Source: Desulfosarcina sp. BuS5
Lineage (GTDB): Bacteria; Desulfobacterota; Desulfobacteria; Desulfobacterales; BuS5
Length of the DNA stretch: 64,000 bases
Direction: 5' to 3'
NCBI RefSeq assembly: GCF_028752835.1
Contig: NZ_CP087952.1
Coordinates: 663,041 to 727,040 of the forward strand
In this document: positions 42,299 to 51,383 of the stretch, piece by piece
Layout: the number at the start of each line of letters is the position of its first letter
How positions within the stretch are numbered: the first letter of the stretch is position 1
Notes under the pieces: model-generated
Seen by the model: the letters and a program-made list of their open reading frames with translations, nothing else
Database searches by the model: none
Told to the model about the DNA's origin: nothing
Made by a program: the position numbers and the translations under genes

Positions 42299-42943
42299 AT
42301 GGATGAACTATGGTCTTACCTTAAAAATAAAAGTCAACAATTATGGGTTTTTATCGCTCTTGAATCAACAACAAAATTCTGGATCGGTTTCGAGTTGGGT
42401 TCAAGAACAACTTACACTGCAAACCGTTTAGTAAAGGGCGCTAAAAAGTTGGGCAAATGGGGAAAAGATAATATATTAAAGGTCGCTACAGATAAATTAG
42501 CGGCTTACAAAAATGCGCTCGAAAACATTATGTCTGAGATTCCTTATGCTTACCTGCAAATTGTTAAGCGCCGCATAAAGCGTAGGCTTGTAACAGTTAA
42601 AAAATATTTTGTGAAAGGTACTGTAAAAGATTTCCCCGGAAAAAGCCAAAACACCTCATTTATTGAGAGACTGAACCTTACCCTAAGGCAACATATCTCC
42701 TATCTTCAGAGAAAAACCCTGGGGTATTGCAAGAACAAGCTGAATTTTAGTAATGTAATGTGGATTAACTTATTCAACTATAATTACATACAATTTCATA
42801 AGAGCTTACGAATACGAATTAACAATGAAAACGAGAAATTTATAAAAAAGTATAACCATAATACACCGGCGATGCAGATGGGACTTACGAATTCTCCACT
42901 AAACTGGAGATATCTTATTACAGTCCCAATACCTTGTAAGTAG
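42299..42943 (+). CDS. insB: IS1-family transposase, catalytic part, copy 2
   Basis: A 214-residue product nearly identical to that of copy 1, with MDELWSYLKNK, DKLAAYKNAL and the FIERLNLTLRQHISYLQRKT block of the IS1 catalytic domain. It lies in the same frame as the InsA-like gene upstream with one intervening TAA. Integrity of both copies suggests recent transposition. Confidence 0.8.
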   Translation: MDELWSYLKNKSQQLWVFIALESTTKFWIGFELGSRTTYTANRLVKGAKKLGKWGKDNILKVATDKLAAYKNALENIMSEIPYAYLQIVKRRIKRRLVTVKKYFVKGTVKDFPGKSQNTSFIERLNLTLRQHISYLQRKTLGYCKNKLNFSNVMWINLFNYNYIQFHKSLRIRINNENEKFIKKYNHNTPAMQMGLTNSPLNWRYLITVPIPCK

Positions 42944-43000
42944 CTGATTTTTCGAACCTGCATTGTTTTGTAGGGACTACCGGTAATTCAATTTATTCTG

Positions 43001-44854
43001 TTATTTGTTCTTGTTTTGCAATGATCTCTGCAGATGTCTTTTTTGCGATGAAAATGTTTTCTTATGCAGCCTTATGGAATTCGGAACAACTTCCACCATT
43101 TCATCATCTTTTATAAAATTTATGGCCCTTTCGAGTGTAATGGGCTGCACTGGCGAGCATGCAATGCTCTCATCTTTTCCTGAAGCGCGCATATTCGTAA
43201 GCTTTTTTTCCTTGCACGGATTCACGTTTATGTCACCGCTTTTATTATGCTCTCCTATTATCATTCCTTCATAAACAGGTTCACCGGGGACGATAAAAAG
43301 ACGTCCTCTTGGTTCGAGGTGAAAAAGAGCATATGCAACTGATTTACCCTGCCTGTCAGAAACAATCGATCCTGTGGATCTTATGGGGAATTCGCCTCGA
43401 AACTGCTCGTATCCTGACAAAATGGTGTTCATGATCCCGGTTCCCCTGGTATCCGTAAGAAATTCATCCCTGTAACCGATCAATGAACGGGAAGGAATAG
43501 AAAATTCACCCCTCACTCTACCTTTCCCGTTATTCACGAGGTTTGTCATCCGTCCCTTTCGCAGGGAAAGCTTTTCGGTGACAACGCCCAAGAAATCTTC
43601 AGCGCAATCCACGTATAATTTCTCGATTGGTTCCATGGTATTCCCGTTTTCATGTTTGTAAATCACCTTGGGCCTTCCCACGCTCAACTCGAAGCCTTCC
43701 CGTCTCATAGTTTCGATCAGGATGGCCATCTGGAACTCTCCCCTGCCTTTAACGATAAAACGATCCCTGTCCTCTGTCGGTTCGAATCTTACGGCAACGT
43801 TTTGCAGGGTCTCCTTGATAAGCCTTTCACGTATTTTCCCGGATTGTATGATTTTACCATCTTTTCCGTTCAATGGAGATGTGTTTATCGTAAATTCCAT
43901 GGAGATGGTCGGCTCGTCCACGGTTATTCTATTAATCGGTTTTGGAAACTCTTGCGTGCAGATGGTGTCACCTATCTTGACATCCGCCATCCCCGAAAGA
44001 ACGACAATATCACCGGATTCTACGGTCTCGGCTTCCTTGAGCTTCATACCTTCATATATCTGAAGCTCCGATATTTTGAATGGAATCTGTTCATTTTTAT
44101 CGTTTATGCAGACCATTGTCTCCTTGAATTCGGCATTTCCGTTCAAAATGCGTCCGATGGCAAGCTTGCCGAGATAGTCCGAATACCCGAGATCAGAGAC
44201 GAGCATCTGGAATGGTTCTTCTATATTAAATCGGGGAGGAGGTATTTCATCAATGATGGTATTAAAGAGAAAATTAAGGTTATCGGTTTCTTCGGTCAGG
44301 TTTTTTTTTGCAATGCCTTCACGCCCGACAGCATAAAGATAGGGAAAATTGAGTTGTTCATCGTCTGCATCAAGATCTATGAAAAGGTCATATATTTCAT
44401 CAAGAATCTCATCCGGACGCGCATCCTTTCTGTCGATTTTGTTTATCACAACTATGACTTTGAGCCTTTTTTCAAGGGTTTTTTTTAACACGAAACGTGT
44501 CTGGGGCAGCGGCCCTTCGGATGCATCGACAAGAAGAATGGCGCCGTCAGCCATAGTAAGCGCTCGTTCTACCTCACCGCTGAAATCAGCATGTCCGGGG
44601 GTGTCGATTATGTTAATTTTGACACCTTTCCATTGCACGGAACAGTTTTTTGCTGCGATCGTGATCCCTCTTTCCTTCTCCAGATCCATGGTGTCCATGA
44701 TCCTTTCATCGACTTCCAGCCCAGGCCTGAAGATTCCGCTCTGCCTGAACATGTGATCCACCAGGGTTGTCTTGCCATGATCAACATGAGCTATGATCGC
44801 AATGTTTCTAATTTTTTGGTTACTTGTTTCTTTTTTCAATGTATGCTTTTCCAT
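43001..44854 (-). CDS. typA: Ribosome-associated GTPase TypA/BipA
   Basis: TypA is an EF-G-like GTPase that helps 50S assembly and stress or cold adaptation. The 617-residue protein has G1 AHVDHGKTTL at about 24-33, G3 DTPGHADFSGEV, G4 NKIDRKDARPDE, and the C-terminal TypA domain with RGTGIMNTILSGYEQFRGEF and KEKKLTNMRASGKDE. Length is normal. The gene is flanked by the IS1 copy downstream and a divergent dehydrogenase gene upstream. Confidence 0.96.
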   Translation of the reverse strand: MEKHTLKKETSNQKIRNIAIIAHVDHGKTTLVDHMFRQSGIFRPGLEVDERIMDTMDLEKERGITIAAKNCSVQWKGVKINIIDTPGHADFSGEVERALTMADGAILLVDASEGPLPQTRFVLKKTLEKRLKVIVVINKIDRKDARPDEILDEIYDLFIDLDADDEQLNFPYLYAVGREGIAKKNLTEETDNLNFLFNTIIDEIPPPRFNIEEPFQMLVSDLGYSDYLGKLAIGRILNGNAEFKETMVCINDKNEQIPFKISELQIYEGMKLKEAETVESGDIVVLSGMADVKIGDTICTQEFPKPINRITVDEPTISMEFTINTSPLNGKDGKIIQSGKIRERLIKETLQNVAVRFEPTEDRDRFIVKGRGEFQMAILIETMRREGFELSVGRPKVIYKHENGNTMEPIEKLYVDCAEDFLGVVTEKLSLRKGRMTNLVNNGKGRVRGEFSIPSRSLIGYRDEFLTDTRGTGIMNTILSGYEQFRGEFPIRSTGSIVSDRQGKSVAYALFHLEPRGRLFIVPGEPVYEGMIIGEHNKSGDINVNPCKEKKLTNMRASGKDESIACSPVQPITLERAINFIKDDEMVEVVPNSIRLHKKTFSSQKRHLQRSLQNKNK

Positions 44855-45071
44855 TTCACTGTATTCTTTTAAAGATTTATTGTATTAATGATTAACCAGT
44901 TAAAATAATCATGTAATTTCTAATTTCAAGCTTTGAATGGTTTTTCATGTTTTTGGTGTAAAACTATGGATCACATCAGTGAAGCGTCCACCAGAAGCAA
45001 GGCTTTCATGAATGTCCTGGAAGATTCGCTGTTTGGGCTGGTCGTAAAAACTTAAAGGAGATTATAAAAAA

Positions 45072-46034
45072 ATGAAAATTCTGTTTGCTGCTCCTGAAAA
45101 TGCGTGGGGAGGCTTTTTGGGGCTGATACGGTCTGAACTTCCCGGGCACACTTTTGAGGCAACCGGTCGATTCAGGGCTGATAATTTAAAGGGTTATGAT
45201 GTTTTGATACCAACTATGTGTTCTGTCACCGAACAAATGATAACTGCAAGTGACCGACTACGCCTGATACAACAATGCGGATCAGGGCTTGAAGGTGTTG
45301 ACGTGGAGGCAGCCATCAAAAATAATATCTGGGTTGCCAATGTTCCCACCGCCAATTCCGGGAACGCTGACTCCGTAGCTGAAATCGGAATATATATGAT
45401 GATCGGCCTTTCAAGGAATTTCAAAAATATGGCCCAAAGCATGTTGGCGGGCAAGATGGGAGAACCCCGGGGAAAATCACTGTGCGGCAAAACCGCGGGT
45501 CTGGTAGGACTTGGCGGAATAGGGCAAGCCTTGATTAAAAGGCTGAAAGCCTTTGACGTTCATTTGATTGGAATCAAACGAAATAACCCACTCCAGGCTC
45601 AAAAGGATTTTGGGCTTGAGTGGGCCGGCGGGCCCGATGATCTTAACCGACTGGCTCGCCGATCTGACTTTTTGATCCTTTGTTTGCCTCTGACCCAAGA
45701 GAATAAAAATATTATTAACCAAACAACATTTCATAATATGAAACCTGGTTCTTTCCTGATTAATTTATCCCGGGGCGGCCTGGTCGATCGCGGCGCGCTT
45801 GAGGAAGCACTTGCAAGCGGTAAGATTGGGGGAGCAGGTCTGGATGTTTTCTGGGAAGAACCTCCTGATCCTGATGATCCCATATTTAACTTTAACGTGC
45901 TTGCAACTCCTCATATATCAGGTTCAACAGATGTATCCATGCAGGGGATTGTTAAAGGGGTTGCTGAAAACATAAGAAGAATCGCAAAAGGACTTGAACC
46001 TTTGAATAACAAGAATAACCATGGCAAAATATGA
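45072..46034 (+). CDS. D-2-hydroxyacid dehydrogenase family protein
   Basis: An NAD-dependent oxidoreductase of 320 residues. The nucleotide-binding motif GLVGLGGIGQALIKRLKAF lies at about 144-162. The catalytic Arg is in NLSRGGLVDR, the Glu in FWEEPPDPDDP, and the His in ATPHISGST, all in the right order for D-isomer-specific 2-hydroxyacid dehydrogenases. The substrate cannot be told from sequence. AAAGGAG lies 8 nt before the start. It overlaps the rhomboid gene by 4 bp. Confidence 0.88.
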   Translation: MKILFAAPENAWGGFLGLIRSELPGHTFEATGRFRADNLKGYDVLIPTMCSVTEQMITASDRLRLIQQCGSGLEGVDVEAAIKNNIWVANVPTANSGNADSVAEIGIYMMIGLSRNFKNMAQSMLAGKMGEPRGKSLCGKTAGLVGLGGIGQALIKRLKAFDVHLIGIKRNNPLQAQKDFGLEWAGGPDDLNRLARRSDFLILCLPLTQENKNIINQTTFHNMKPGSFLINLSRGGLVDRGALEEALASGKIGGAGLDVFWEEPPDPDDPIFNFNVLATPHISGSTDVSMQGIVKGVAENIRRIAKGLEPLNNKNNHGKI

Positions 46035-46576
46035 ACATCAACATTAAAAAACGTGTTTCAATGATAGCGAGCCTCGTTGCATTGCTTTGGATTATAGAAC
46101 TTATTGATATTGCAACAGGAAATAAATTCGGCATATATGGAATTCTTCCCAGAACAGTAATCGGTTTGCGCGGAATTATTTTTTCTCCCTTTATTCACCA
46201 GAATATCTATCACCTTCTGCTTAACACCATACCTTTTGTAATTCTTGGCAGCCTGGTAAGTTTACGTGGATTAGATGGCTTCCTGGAACTTTCGCTCTTT
46301 GTCATGCTTGTCGGTGGAGCAGGGGTCTGGTTGGTTGGCCGGCCGGCGTATCATATTGGAGCCAGCGGGCTGATTTTCGGGTATTTCGGATTTCTGGCAA
46401 CTGCCGGCTGGTATGAGAGACAATTCAGCTCCATTTTTATATCACTTGTTGTTTTATTTTTGTATGGAGGGCTTCTCCAGGGCGTCTTTCCGGGCAGACC
46501 TTTTGTATCATGGGAAGGGCACCTTTGCGGACTTCTTGCCGGTGTAGCCTGCGCGCGTCTATCGACTTTAAGATAA
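46031..46576 (+). CDS. Rhomboid family intramembrane serine protease
   Basis: A 181-residue membrane protein with six or so hydrophobic segments. It has the catalytic Ser in IGASGLIFGYFGF, the His in WEGHLCGLLAG, and the supporting HQNIYHLLLNT motif before the second segment. Rhomboids cleave transmembrane segments of other proteins. The stop codon TAA lies within the start of a palindromic repeat (46566-46658). It is coupled to the dehydrogenase by a 4-bp overlap. Confidence 0.85.
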   Translation: MNINIKKRVSMIASLVALLWIIELIDIATGNKFGIYGILPRTVIGLRGIIFSPFIHQNIYHLLLNTIPFVILGSLVSLRGLDGFLELSLFVMLVGGAGVWLVGRPAYHIGASGLIFGYFGFLATAGWYERQFSSIFISLVVLFLYGGLLQGVFPGRPFVSWEGHLCGLLAGVACARLSTLR

Positions 46577-46658
46577 AAATTTTGGGTGCGTTATCGGTCG
46601 TCGGAGTATTACAATACGCCTTCCTCCCTCTGGCCTTCCCAAAATCATTATCTTAAAG
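46566..46658. repeat. Family-core repeat with different ends (CTTTAAGATAA)
   Basis: The interior TGCGTTATCGGTCGTCGG through CCTCCCTCTGGCCTTCCC is the same core as in the TATAGAYYGTCA repeats. The ends are instead CTTTAAGATAA..ATTTTGGG and CCCAAAAT..TTATCTTAAAG, again inverted. It overlaps the rhomboid stop codon and lies 46 nt before the membrane aminopropyltransferase gene. Confidence 0.7.
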
Positions 46659-46703
46659 CCGATATTAAAAAAGACGAGTAAAAACGACTGATAGAAAGAA
46701 GAA

Positions 46704-48389
46704 ATGAACATAAATTCGATGGTGAAATCAGATCTGTCATTCGGACGGGCAGCAATTTATATCATTACCTTCCTCATGGGCGGTTGTGGAATTGCCTATG
46801 AATATACGTTTAGTAAAATTGCTTCCGATCTCCTGGGAAACTCGGTTCAACAGTGGGCCGTTATTATTGGATTAATGATGTTCTGCATGGGGATCGGTTC
46901 CGATATCCAAAAGTACATCAAGGATAAACATATTTTTGACAGCTTTATTTTTTTTGAGATTATTCTCAGTTTAATCGGAGGATTCGGACCAATATTTCTT
47001 TTATTTGTTTTTGGGGCCGGCCGGGATTATTTTGCGCTGGCCCAATATGGACTGTCAACTGTTACGGGAATACTGATCGGCCTGGAAATACCTGTTCTGG
47101 CGCGCATTAATGAGCGTTATACCCCACAGCTAAGGTTGAATATCGGTGGTATTCTGAGGATGGATTATATTGGAGCATTCCTCGGCGCCCTATCCTGGAT
47201 TTTTGTTCTGACCCGATTTTTTACTATAATTCAAACAGGATTCATTATAGGCATTATTAACAATATAGTTGCAGGTATTGCGCTGCTCTATTTTGTAAAA
47301 AATGCTTCAAAAAAATTTATCCTGGCCGGCTCTGCAATAGTAAGTGTCGTGGCATTAGGGTATGGTTTTTGTAATGCACCGGCCTGGACAGCCTGCGCAG
47401 AGCAGAGGCTTTTTCTTGACCCGATAGTGTATAGCAAAACGACAGTCTATCAACATATTGTTTTAACACAGCATTTCTCAGGAGATATTGCCTGCTATAT
47501 TAACGGACATTTGCAATTCCATAGCAATGATGAATATATCTATCATGAATTTCTTGTTCATCCGGCCATGCACGCAGCACAAAAACGAAAACGGATTCTT
47601 GTCCTTGGCGGTGGTGACGGGCTTGCGGTACGGGAAATTTTAAAATATAAAGAGGTTAGATCTATTACCTTGGTTGATATTGATCCTGAAATGACGGATA
47701 TTGCAATAAACAATCCCTATCTTGCTTCTTTAAATCAAGGAAGTTTGCAGCATGCTAAAGTCAGTGTTATAAAAAACAGGGCGATTAAATCAGGTAAAAA
47801 AAAAGAGGTTCCCATACAAAATCGTGCCCGCCCCTTGTTGCAGGAGTTTACTCCAGGGCCTGAAATATCTATTATCAATATGGATGCGGCCAAATTTATT
47901 GAACAGGCGCCTGGGCTTTTTGATGTTATAATTATAGATTTCCCTGATCCGAACTCTTTAGAACTTTCAAAATTATACTCAAAAGGTTTTTACGAAAAAA
48001 TATATAATAAATTGTCCCGAAATGGTATTTTTGTACAGCAATCTTCATCACCCTTTTTTACTCAAAAGGCATTCATCTGTATTGGTAAAACCATCAAAAG
48101 CGCAAAATTTTCAACAGTTCCTATCCATGAAAATGTTCCTTCTTTTGGGGAATGGGGATGGTGGCTTGGTTGTAAAAAAGATTTTATGTCGGAAAACCGG
48201 CTTAAGCATGCGCTTCAGTCGATTGACTCGCTTTTTGTTGAAACGCAATACCTTACACCGCAATTAATCAAAGCAAGTTTGTCTTTTGGAAAAAATATTC
48301 ATTTTAATAATGCAGATATAAAAATAAATACCATGTTAAATAATGTTATTTACAAATACTACATTCAAGAATTAAAAGAAAATGAGTAA
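46704..48389 (+). CDS. Membrane-anchored polyamine aminopropyltransferase (spermidine synthase-like)
   Basis: The 561-residue protein has about seven membrane segments in the first 215 residues (for example FLMGGCGIAYEYTFSKIASD) and then a spermidine-synthase domain. The SAM-type binding loop is VLGGGDGLAVREIL at about 298-311, followed by LVDIDPEMTDIA, and the acidic active-site stretch is IIIDFPDPNSLELSKLYS. It should transfer aminopropyl groups from decarboxylated SAM, which SpeD at 52545 could supply. Fused membrane versions like this are known in PspA-linked operons with DUF350 and DUF2170 genes. Confidence 0.85.
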   Translation: MNINSMVKSDLSFGRAAIYIITFLMGGCGIAYEYTFSKIASDLLGNSVQQWAVIIGLMMFCMGIGSDIQKYIKDKHIFDSFIFFEIILSLIGGFGPIFLLFVFGAGRDYFALAQYGLSTVTGILIGLEIPVLARINERYTPQLRLNIGGILRMDYIGAFLGALSWIFVLTRFFTIIQTGFIIGIINNIVAGIALLYFVKNASKKFILAGSAIVSVVALGYGFCNAPAWTACAEQRLFLDPIVYSKTTVYQHIVLTQHFSGDIACYINGHLQFHSNDEYIYHEFLVHPAMHAAQKRKRILVLGGGDGLAVREILKYKEVRSITLVDIDPEMTDIAINNPYLASLNQGSLQHAKVSVIKNRAIKSGKKKEVPIQNRARPLLQEFTPGPEISIINMDAAKFIEQAPGLFDVIIIDFPDPNSLELSKLYSKGFYEKIYNKLSRNGIFVQQSSSPFFTQKAFICIGKTIKSAKFSTVPIHENVPSFGEWGWWLGCKKDFMSENRLKHALQSIDSLFVETQYLTPQLIKASLSFGKNIHFNNADIKINTMLNNVIYKYYIQELKENE

Positions 48390-48468
48390 CGGAAAGGATA
48401 GAAAAATGGGCGTCTTTCACTGAGATGTAAAAGTAGTTAACACTTTTTCCCATGTTAGAACCGGTCTT

Positions 48469-48536
48469 TTCACCGCAGAGAAACTGCTTATTTTTTAATG
48501 TAATATCTCAGCGAACTCTGCGTTCTCCGCGGTGAA
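48469..48536. repeat. TTCACCGCAGAG...CTCCGCGGTGAA inverted repeat
   Basis: TTCACCGCAGAG at 48469-48480 faces CGAACTCTGCGTTCTCCGCG...GTGAA ending at 48536. This is a common dispersed sequence in environmental proteobacterial genomes. It lies in the 200-bp gap between the aminopropyltransferase and the next gene of the operon. Confidence 0.55.
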
Positions 48537-48589
48537 ATCCAATTTTTTATGCAAAGTAAATGTAAACTAAAAATAAAGGATGCCGAAAA

Positions 48590-49471
48590 ATGAAAAAATA
48601 TTTTATTCCAATCCTTGTTGTTTTTGTCTTTATCTGGGCTATGAAAGGAATCGATTCCGGCTCTTCCCAAAGGGATGCGGCCAATGATAATATCAATCTA
48701 ACAGTTGATTCCCAGGCAAAAGAGGGGCTTGATCTCAAGGCGTTGACGGAATTAGTTAAAAATGGGGAAAGCGCTGAAGATATTGAAAATAAATTGAATC
48801 AACCCGGCGGTATAAATAACCTTGATCTTGACGAAAATGATGAAGTCGATTTTATTAATGTAACGGAGTATGGCAACAAAAAAGATGCACATGGATTTTC
48901 ATTTACCGTAAAGCTCGACAATGGCGAAGAGCAGGAAATCGCTGAAATTGAAATTAAAAAAAGCGGTGAAAATGCCGACATAGTTACCAGAGGCAACCAA
49001 CAGGTCTACGGACAGAATCACTATTATCACTCTTATCATCCGATCTCCACCTTCCTACTCTGGAGTTATCTGATGAGTCCCCATCCTTTTTACTTTTCTC
49101 CCTGGCACCATGGCTACTACCCATCGTATTATGGTTATCACCGACCGGTGGAACGAAATACTTATAGAGCACGAACAAGAAATATAACGCGCAACAGTAC
49201 GGTTACCCCTTTATCTGCAAACTCCGCCGAAAGTAAAAGCAGCTTGTCGAATCCCAACCGGGGCAAATCTGCAAATCAAGGCATCAAAAAAGGCCTGTCG
49301 CAACCAACCAGAACCCAAAAGCAATTCCGGGCCAGAAATGTTGCCAGGAAAGTCGGCTCGGGCGGATTTGGCCGCACAAACACATCCTTATTTGGAGGAA
49401 GTACGACGCGTAGCTCATACTCTGCCAGAGGTTTCTCTTCCGGAAGGAGCTATGGCGGCCGCGGGAAATAA
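48590..49471 (+). CDS. Exported or membrane-anchored basic protein, Ser/Gly/Arg-rich tail
   Basis: The 293-residue protein starts with a signal peptide or anchor (residues 4-17 hydrophobic). A small acidic domain follows at about 30-130 with KALTELVKNGESAEDIENKL and DENDEVDFINVTEYG. A His/Tyr-rich stretch (HYYHSYHPISTFLLWSYLMS) leads to a long low-complexity tail rich in Arg, Ser and Gly ending RSYGGRGK. I do not recognise a domain. It lies between the aminopropyltransferase and the DUF350 gene (30 nt) in the PspA/polyamine operon, so it may be the exported component of that system. Confidence 0.65.
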   Translation: MKKYFIPILVVFVFIWAMKGIDSGSSQRDAANDNINLTVDSQAKEGLDLKALTELVKNGESAEDIENKLNQPGGINNLDLDENDEVDFINVTEYGNKKDAHGFSFTVKLDNGEEQEIAEIEIKKSGENADIVTRGNQQVYGQNHYYHSYHPISTFLLWSYLMSPHPFYFSPWHHGYYPSYYGYHRPVERNTYRARTRNITRNSTVTPLSANSAESKSSLSNPNRGKSANQGIKKGLSQPTRTQKQFRARNVARKVGSGGFGRTNTSLFGGSTTRSSYSARGFSSGRSYGGRGK

Positions 49472-49501
49472 ATTTATATTTTTACGTTAAGGAGAAGAAC
49501 A

Positions 49502-50377
49502 ATGGACTTTATTTCAGAATATCTATCCATTGCAGATGCGCTTAATTGCATCCACTTTGAAGGGCTGGCATATTTTTTTGTTGTTTTTATTGTATTATGG
49601 TTTGGAAAACTGATTAATGACTTATTTACCAGTTACAGCATTGATAATGAACTGACCGGCAGGGACAATAAAGCCCTTGCTGTTTCTTATGTGGGCTATT
49701 TAATGGCCCAGGGGATTATTGTTTTAGAGATCTTGCAGGGGCCTGAGGCATCAAGCCTTGTGATTGATCTTGGTTTAATAATATTATGGAGTTTAATCGG
49801 AATTCTTTTGCTTAACCTCTCCCGATATATTAATGATAAATTGATTTTAAGTAAATTCAGCAACCGTAAAGAGATTATTGACGACAAAAATATCGGCATG
49901 GGTGTGGTCCAGTTTGGAAGTTATATCGGGACTGCTTTTATTTTAAAGGCAATTATTGCCGGAGAATCCGAAGGGTTTTTTTCTGATTTATGTGGAACGG
50001 TCATATTCTTTATAGTTGGGCAATTGGGGTTTCTTGTTTTCAGTATAATTTATCAAAAAATTACTGTATATGATCTTCATGATCAAATAGAAAAAGATAA
50101 CATAGCTGCCGGTGTCAGTTTTGGTGCAACACTGGTGGCTATCGGAATTTTAATGTCCCATTCAATTATGATAACAAATTCGATTCCTGCATTCTTTGTA
50201 TGGTTTGTCAATGGTATGGTTTTGATTATCATCTCACGTTTTATTGTCGATAAGATTATTCTTCCCAGGCACAGGCTTGATGATGAAATCTGTCTTGACA
50301 GAAACTGGGGAGTAGCTCTGATCGAAGGCGGCTCGGCGATTATGCTTGCATTACTGATTAATGCAAGTTTTGCATAG
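49502..50377 (+). CDS. DUF350 (YjfL-like) membrane protein
   Basis: A 291-residue integral membrane protein with about eight hydrophobic segments arranged as two similar halves. Each half holds a DUF350-type pattern (DNKALAVSYVGYLMAQGII and DNIAAGVSFGATLVAIGIL). E. coli YjfL, in the yjfI-yjfJ-yjfK-yjfL group, is a relative. Its job is unknown, but it regularly accompanies PspA-like and polyamine genes. AAGGAG lies 7-8 nt before the start. Confidence 0.8.
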   Translation: MDFISEYLSIADALNCIHFEGLAYFFVVFIVLWFGKLINDLFTSYSIDNELTGRDNKALAVSYVGYLMAQGIIVLEILQGPEASSLVIDLGLIILWSLIGILLLNLSRYINDKLILSKFSNRKEIIDDKNIGMGVVQFGSYIGTAFILKAIIAGESEGFFSDLCGTVIFFIVGQLGFLVFSIIYQKITVYDLHDQIEKDNIAAGVSFGATLVAIGILMSHSIMITNSIPAFFVWFVNGMVLIIISRFIVDKIILPRHRLDDEICLDRNWGVALIEGGSAIMLALLINASFA

Positions 50378-50378
50378 A

Positions 50379-50491
50379 TATAGATTGTCACATAAATAAT
50401 TTCACTGCGTTATTGGTCGTCGGGGTAAGGGTTCAAGATTTTGAACCCCTACGCCCCCTGGCCTTCCCAAAAGCATTATTTTAGAGTCTAT
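50379..50491. repeat. Variant TATAGAYYGTCA repeat with replaced centre
   Basis: The left end TATAGATTGTCACATAA and the first part of the core are as in other copies. The centre is replaced by GGGGTAAGGGTTCAAGATTT...GAACCCCTACGCCCC, itself a hairpin. The right end is degenerate (TTATTTTAGAGTCTAT). It begins two bases after the DUF350 stop codon and lies inside the operon. Confidence 0.65.
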
Positions 50492-50511
50492 GCGTGAGGA
50501 AGACATTGTAT

Positions 50512-51318
50512 ATGGCAAATTCATTTACAGTATCGGAAGAACAAAAAAAACAGTTTGCGGCGGCTTATTTACTTAACGTTATGGTAAACGAAAAGGTCAT
50601 AATACCGCTTTATCTTGAAGAGAAGGATATTGATCTCGAACCTGTTTTGGAATATATGATGATGAAACGCTACCTTTCCGTTGAAAACCAGGAGTTTTAT
50701 GCTCCGACGGATAAAGGTAAGGAGATTCTCAGACGCTTTATGCAACGATATTCCGAATTTTTAAAAATATTTGATATTTATTGTGCTGTTGACCTTGAAG
50801 AGGGTGTTTTTGCATTTGAAGAATATTTTAATATTACTGATGCGCAGCAATGGAATAAATATATAAACGATGAACGTTGGGAGGATCTGCGTGTTGCAGT
50901 TGCGCTTTACAAAAAATTGAATCCTGTTGAAATTGTCTTTATGAGTTTCCTGCACGAGGGACAGTTCGGCAACAGGGGGGAGGGCTGGCAGTTTGATCTC
51001 CTGCTCGGGTCAATCTGGGATGATATCCTGGAGGTATGCAATACAGCCTTGAACGCCTCCGATCTTGCTTATGAAGATGAATATGGAGACCTTGTCGATG
51101 GTAATATGGTTTTAGAAGATGTGATTATCCAGGGGGCTGAAATAAATCTTGCTCTGCATAAACAGGAACAGGAATTGCATCAGGAAAAACAGGAAAAACA
51201 GGAAAATGATGATTTTGATGATGGCTATGGTGTCGCAAATATAGAAACTGAAGTGTACGAATATTATTGCCAACCAATGTATATAAGTCCACTGTGGGCA
51301 TTAATTCTTTTTATTTAA
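50512..51318 (+). CDS. Unknown soluble protein of the PspA/polyamine operon
   Basis: From the ATG at 50512 (AGGA 11 nt upstream; a GTG at 50494 is the alternative) the protein has 268 residues. The first 85 look like a winged-helix-type region (YLLNVMVNEKVIIPLYLEEK, then YLSVENQEFYAPTDKGKEIL). An acidic domain with DERWEDLRVAVALYKKLNPV and WQFDLLLGSIWDDILEV follows, and then an acidic, Gln/Glu-rich segment before the C-terminus. I do not recognise a family. Its fixed place between DUF350 and DUF2170 suggests a part of the same stress system. Confidence 0.65.
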   Translation: MANSFTVSEEQKKQFAAAYLLNVMVNEKVIIPLYLEEKDIDLEPVLEYMMMKRYLSVENQEFYAPTDKGKEILRRFMQRYSEFLKIFDIYCAVDLEEGVFAFEEYFNITDAQQWNKYINDERWEDLRVAVALYKKLNPVEIVFMSFLHEGQFGNRGEGWQFDLLLGSIWDDILEVCNTALNASDLAYEDEYGDLVDGNMVLEDVIIQGAEINLALHKQEQELHQEKQEKQENDDFDDGYGVANIETEVYEYYCQPMYISPLWALILFI

Positions 51319-51383
51319 ACATTATTTCATTCACGTTCCTTACAATGTAAACCAAGTATCAATTATAAAAGGAGATTAATCCA

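Larger units (their letters stand above)
41760..42981 (+). mobile_element. IS1-family insertion sequence, copy 2
   Basis: A 1222-bp copy with 26-bp perfect inverted ends starting GGTAGTCCCTACAAAACAAT. It is opposite in orientation to copy 1 at 6280-7492 and nearly identical to it. The two copies could recombine and invert the 34 kb between them. No target duplication is visible around this copy. Its right end lies 20 bp from the typA stop codon. Confidence 0.9.

Noticed and set aside
42159-42431. A 90-residue frame overlapping both IS1 genes
   Set aside because: It lies in a different frame from the conserved InsA and InsB sequences and reads through both; shadow frame.
44966-45055. A 29-codon frame MDHISEASTRSKAF... 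just upstream of the 2-hydroxyacid dehydrogenase gene
   Set aside because: No clear ribosome site and no recognisable family; it may be a gene tail remnant, but evidence is too thin for a feature.
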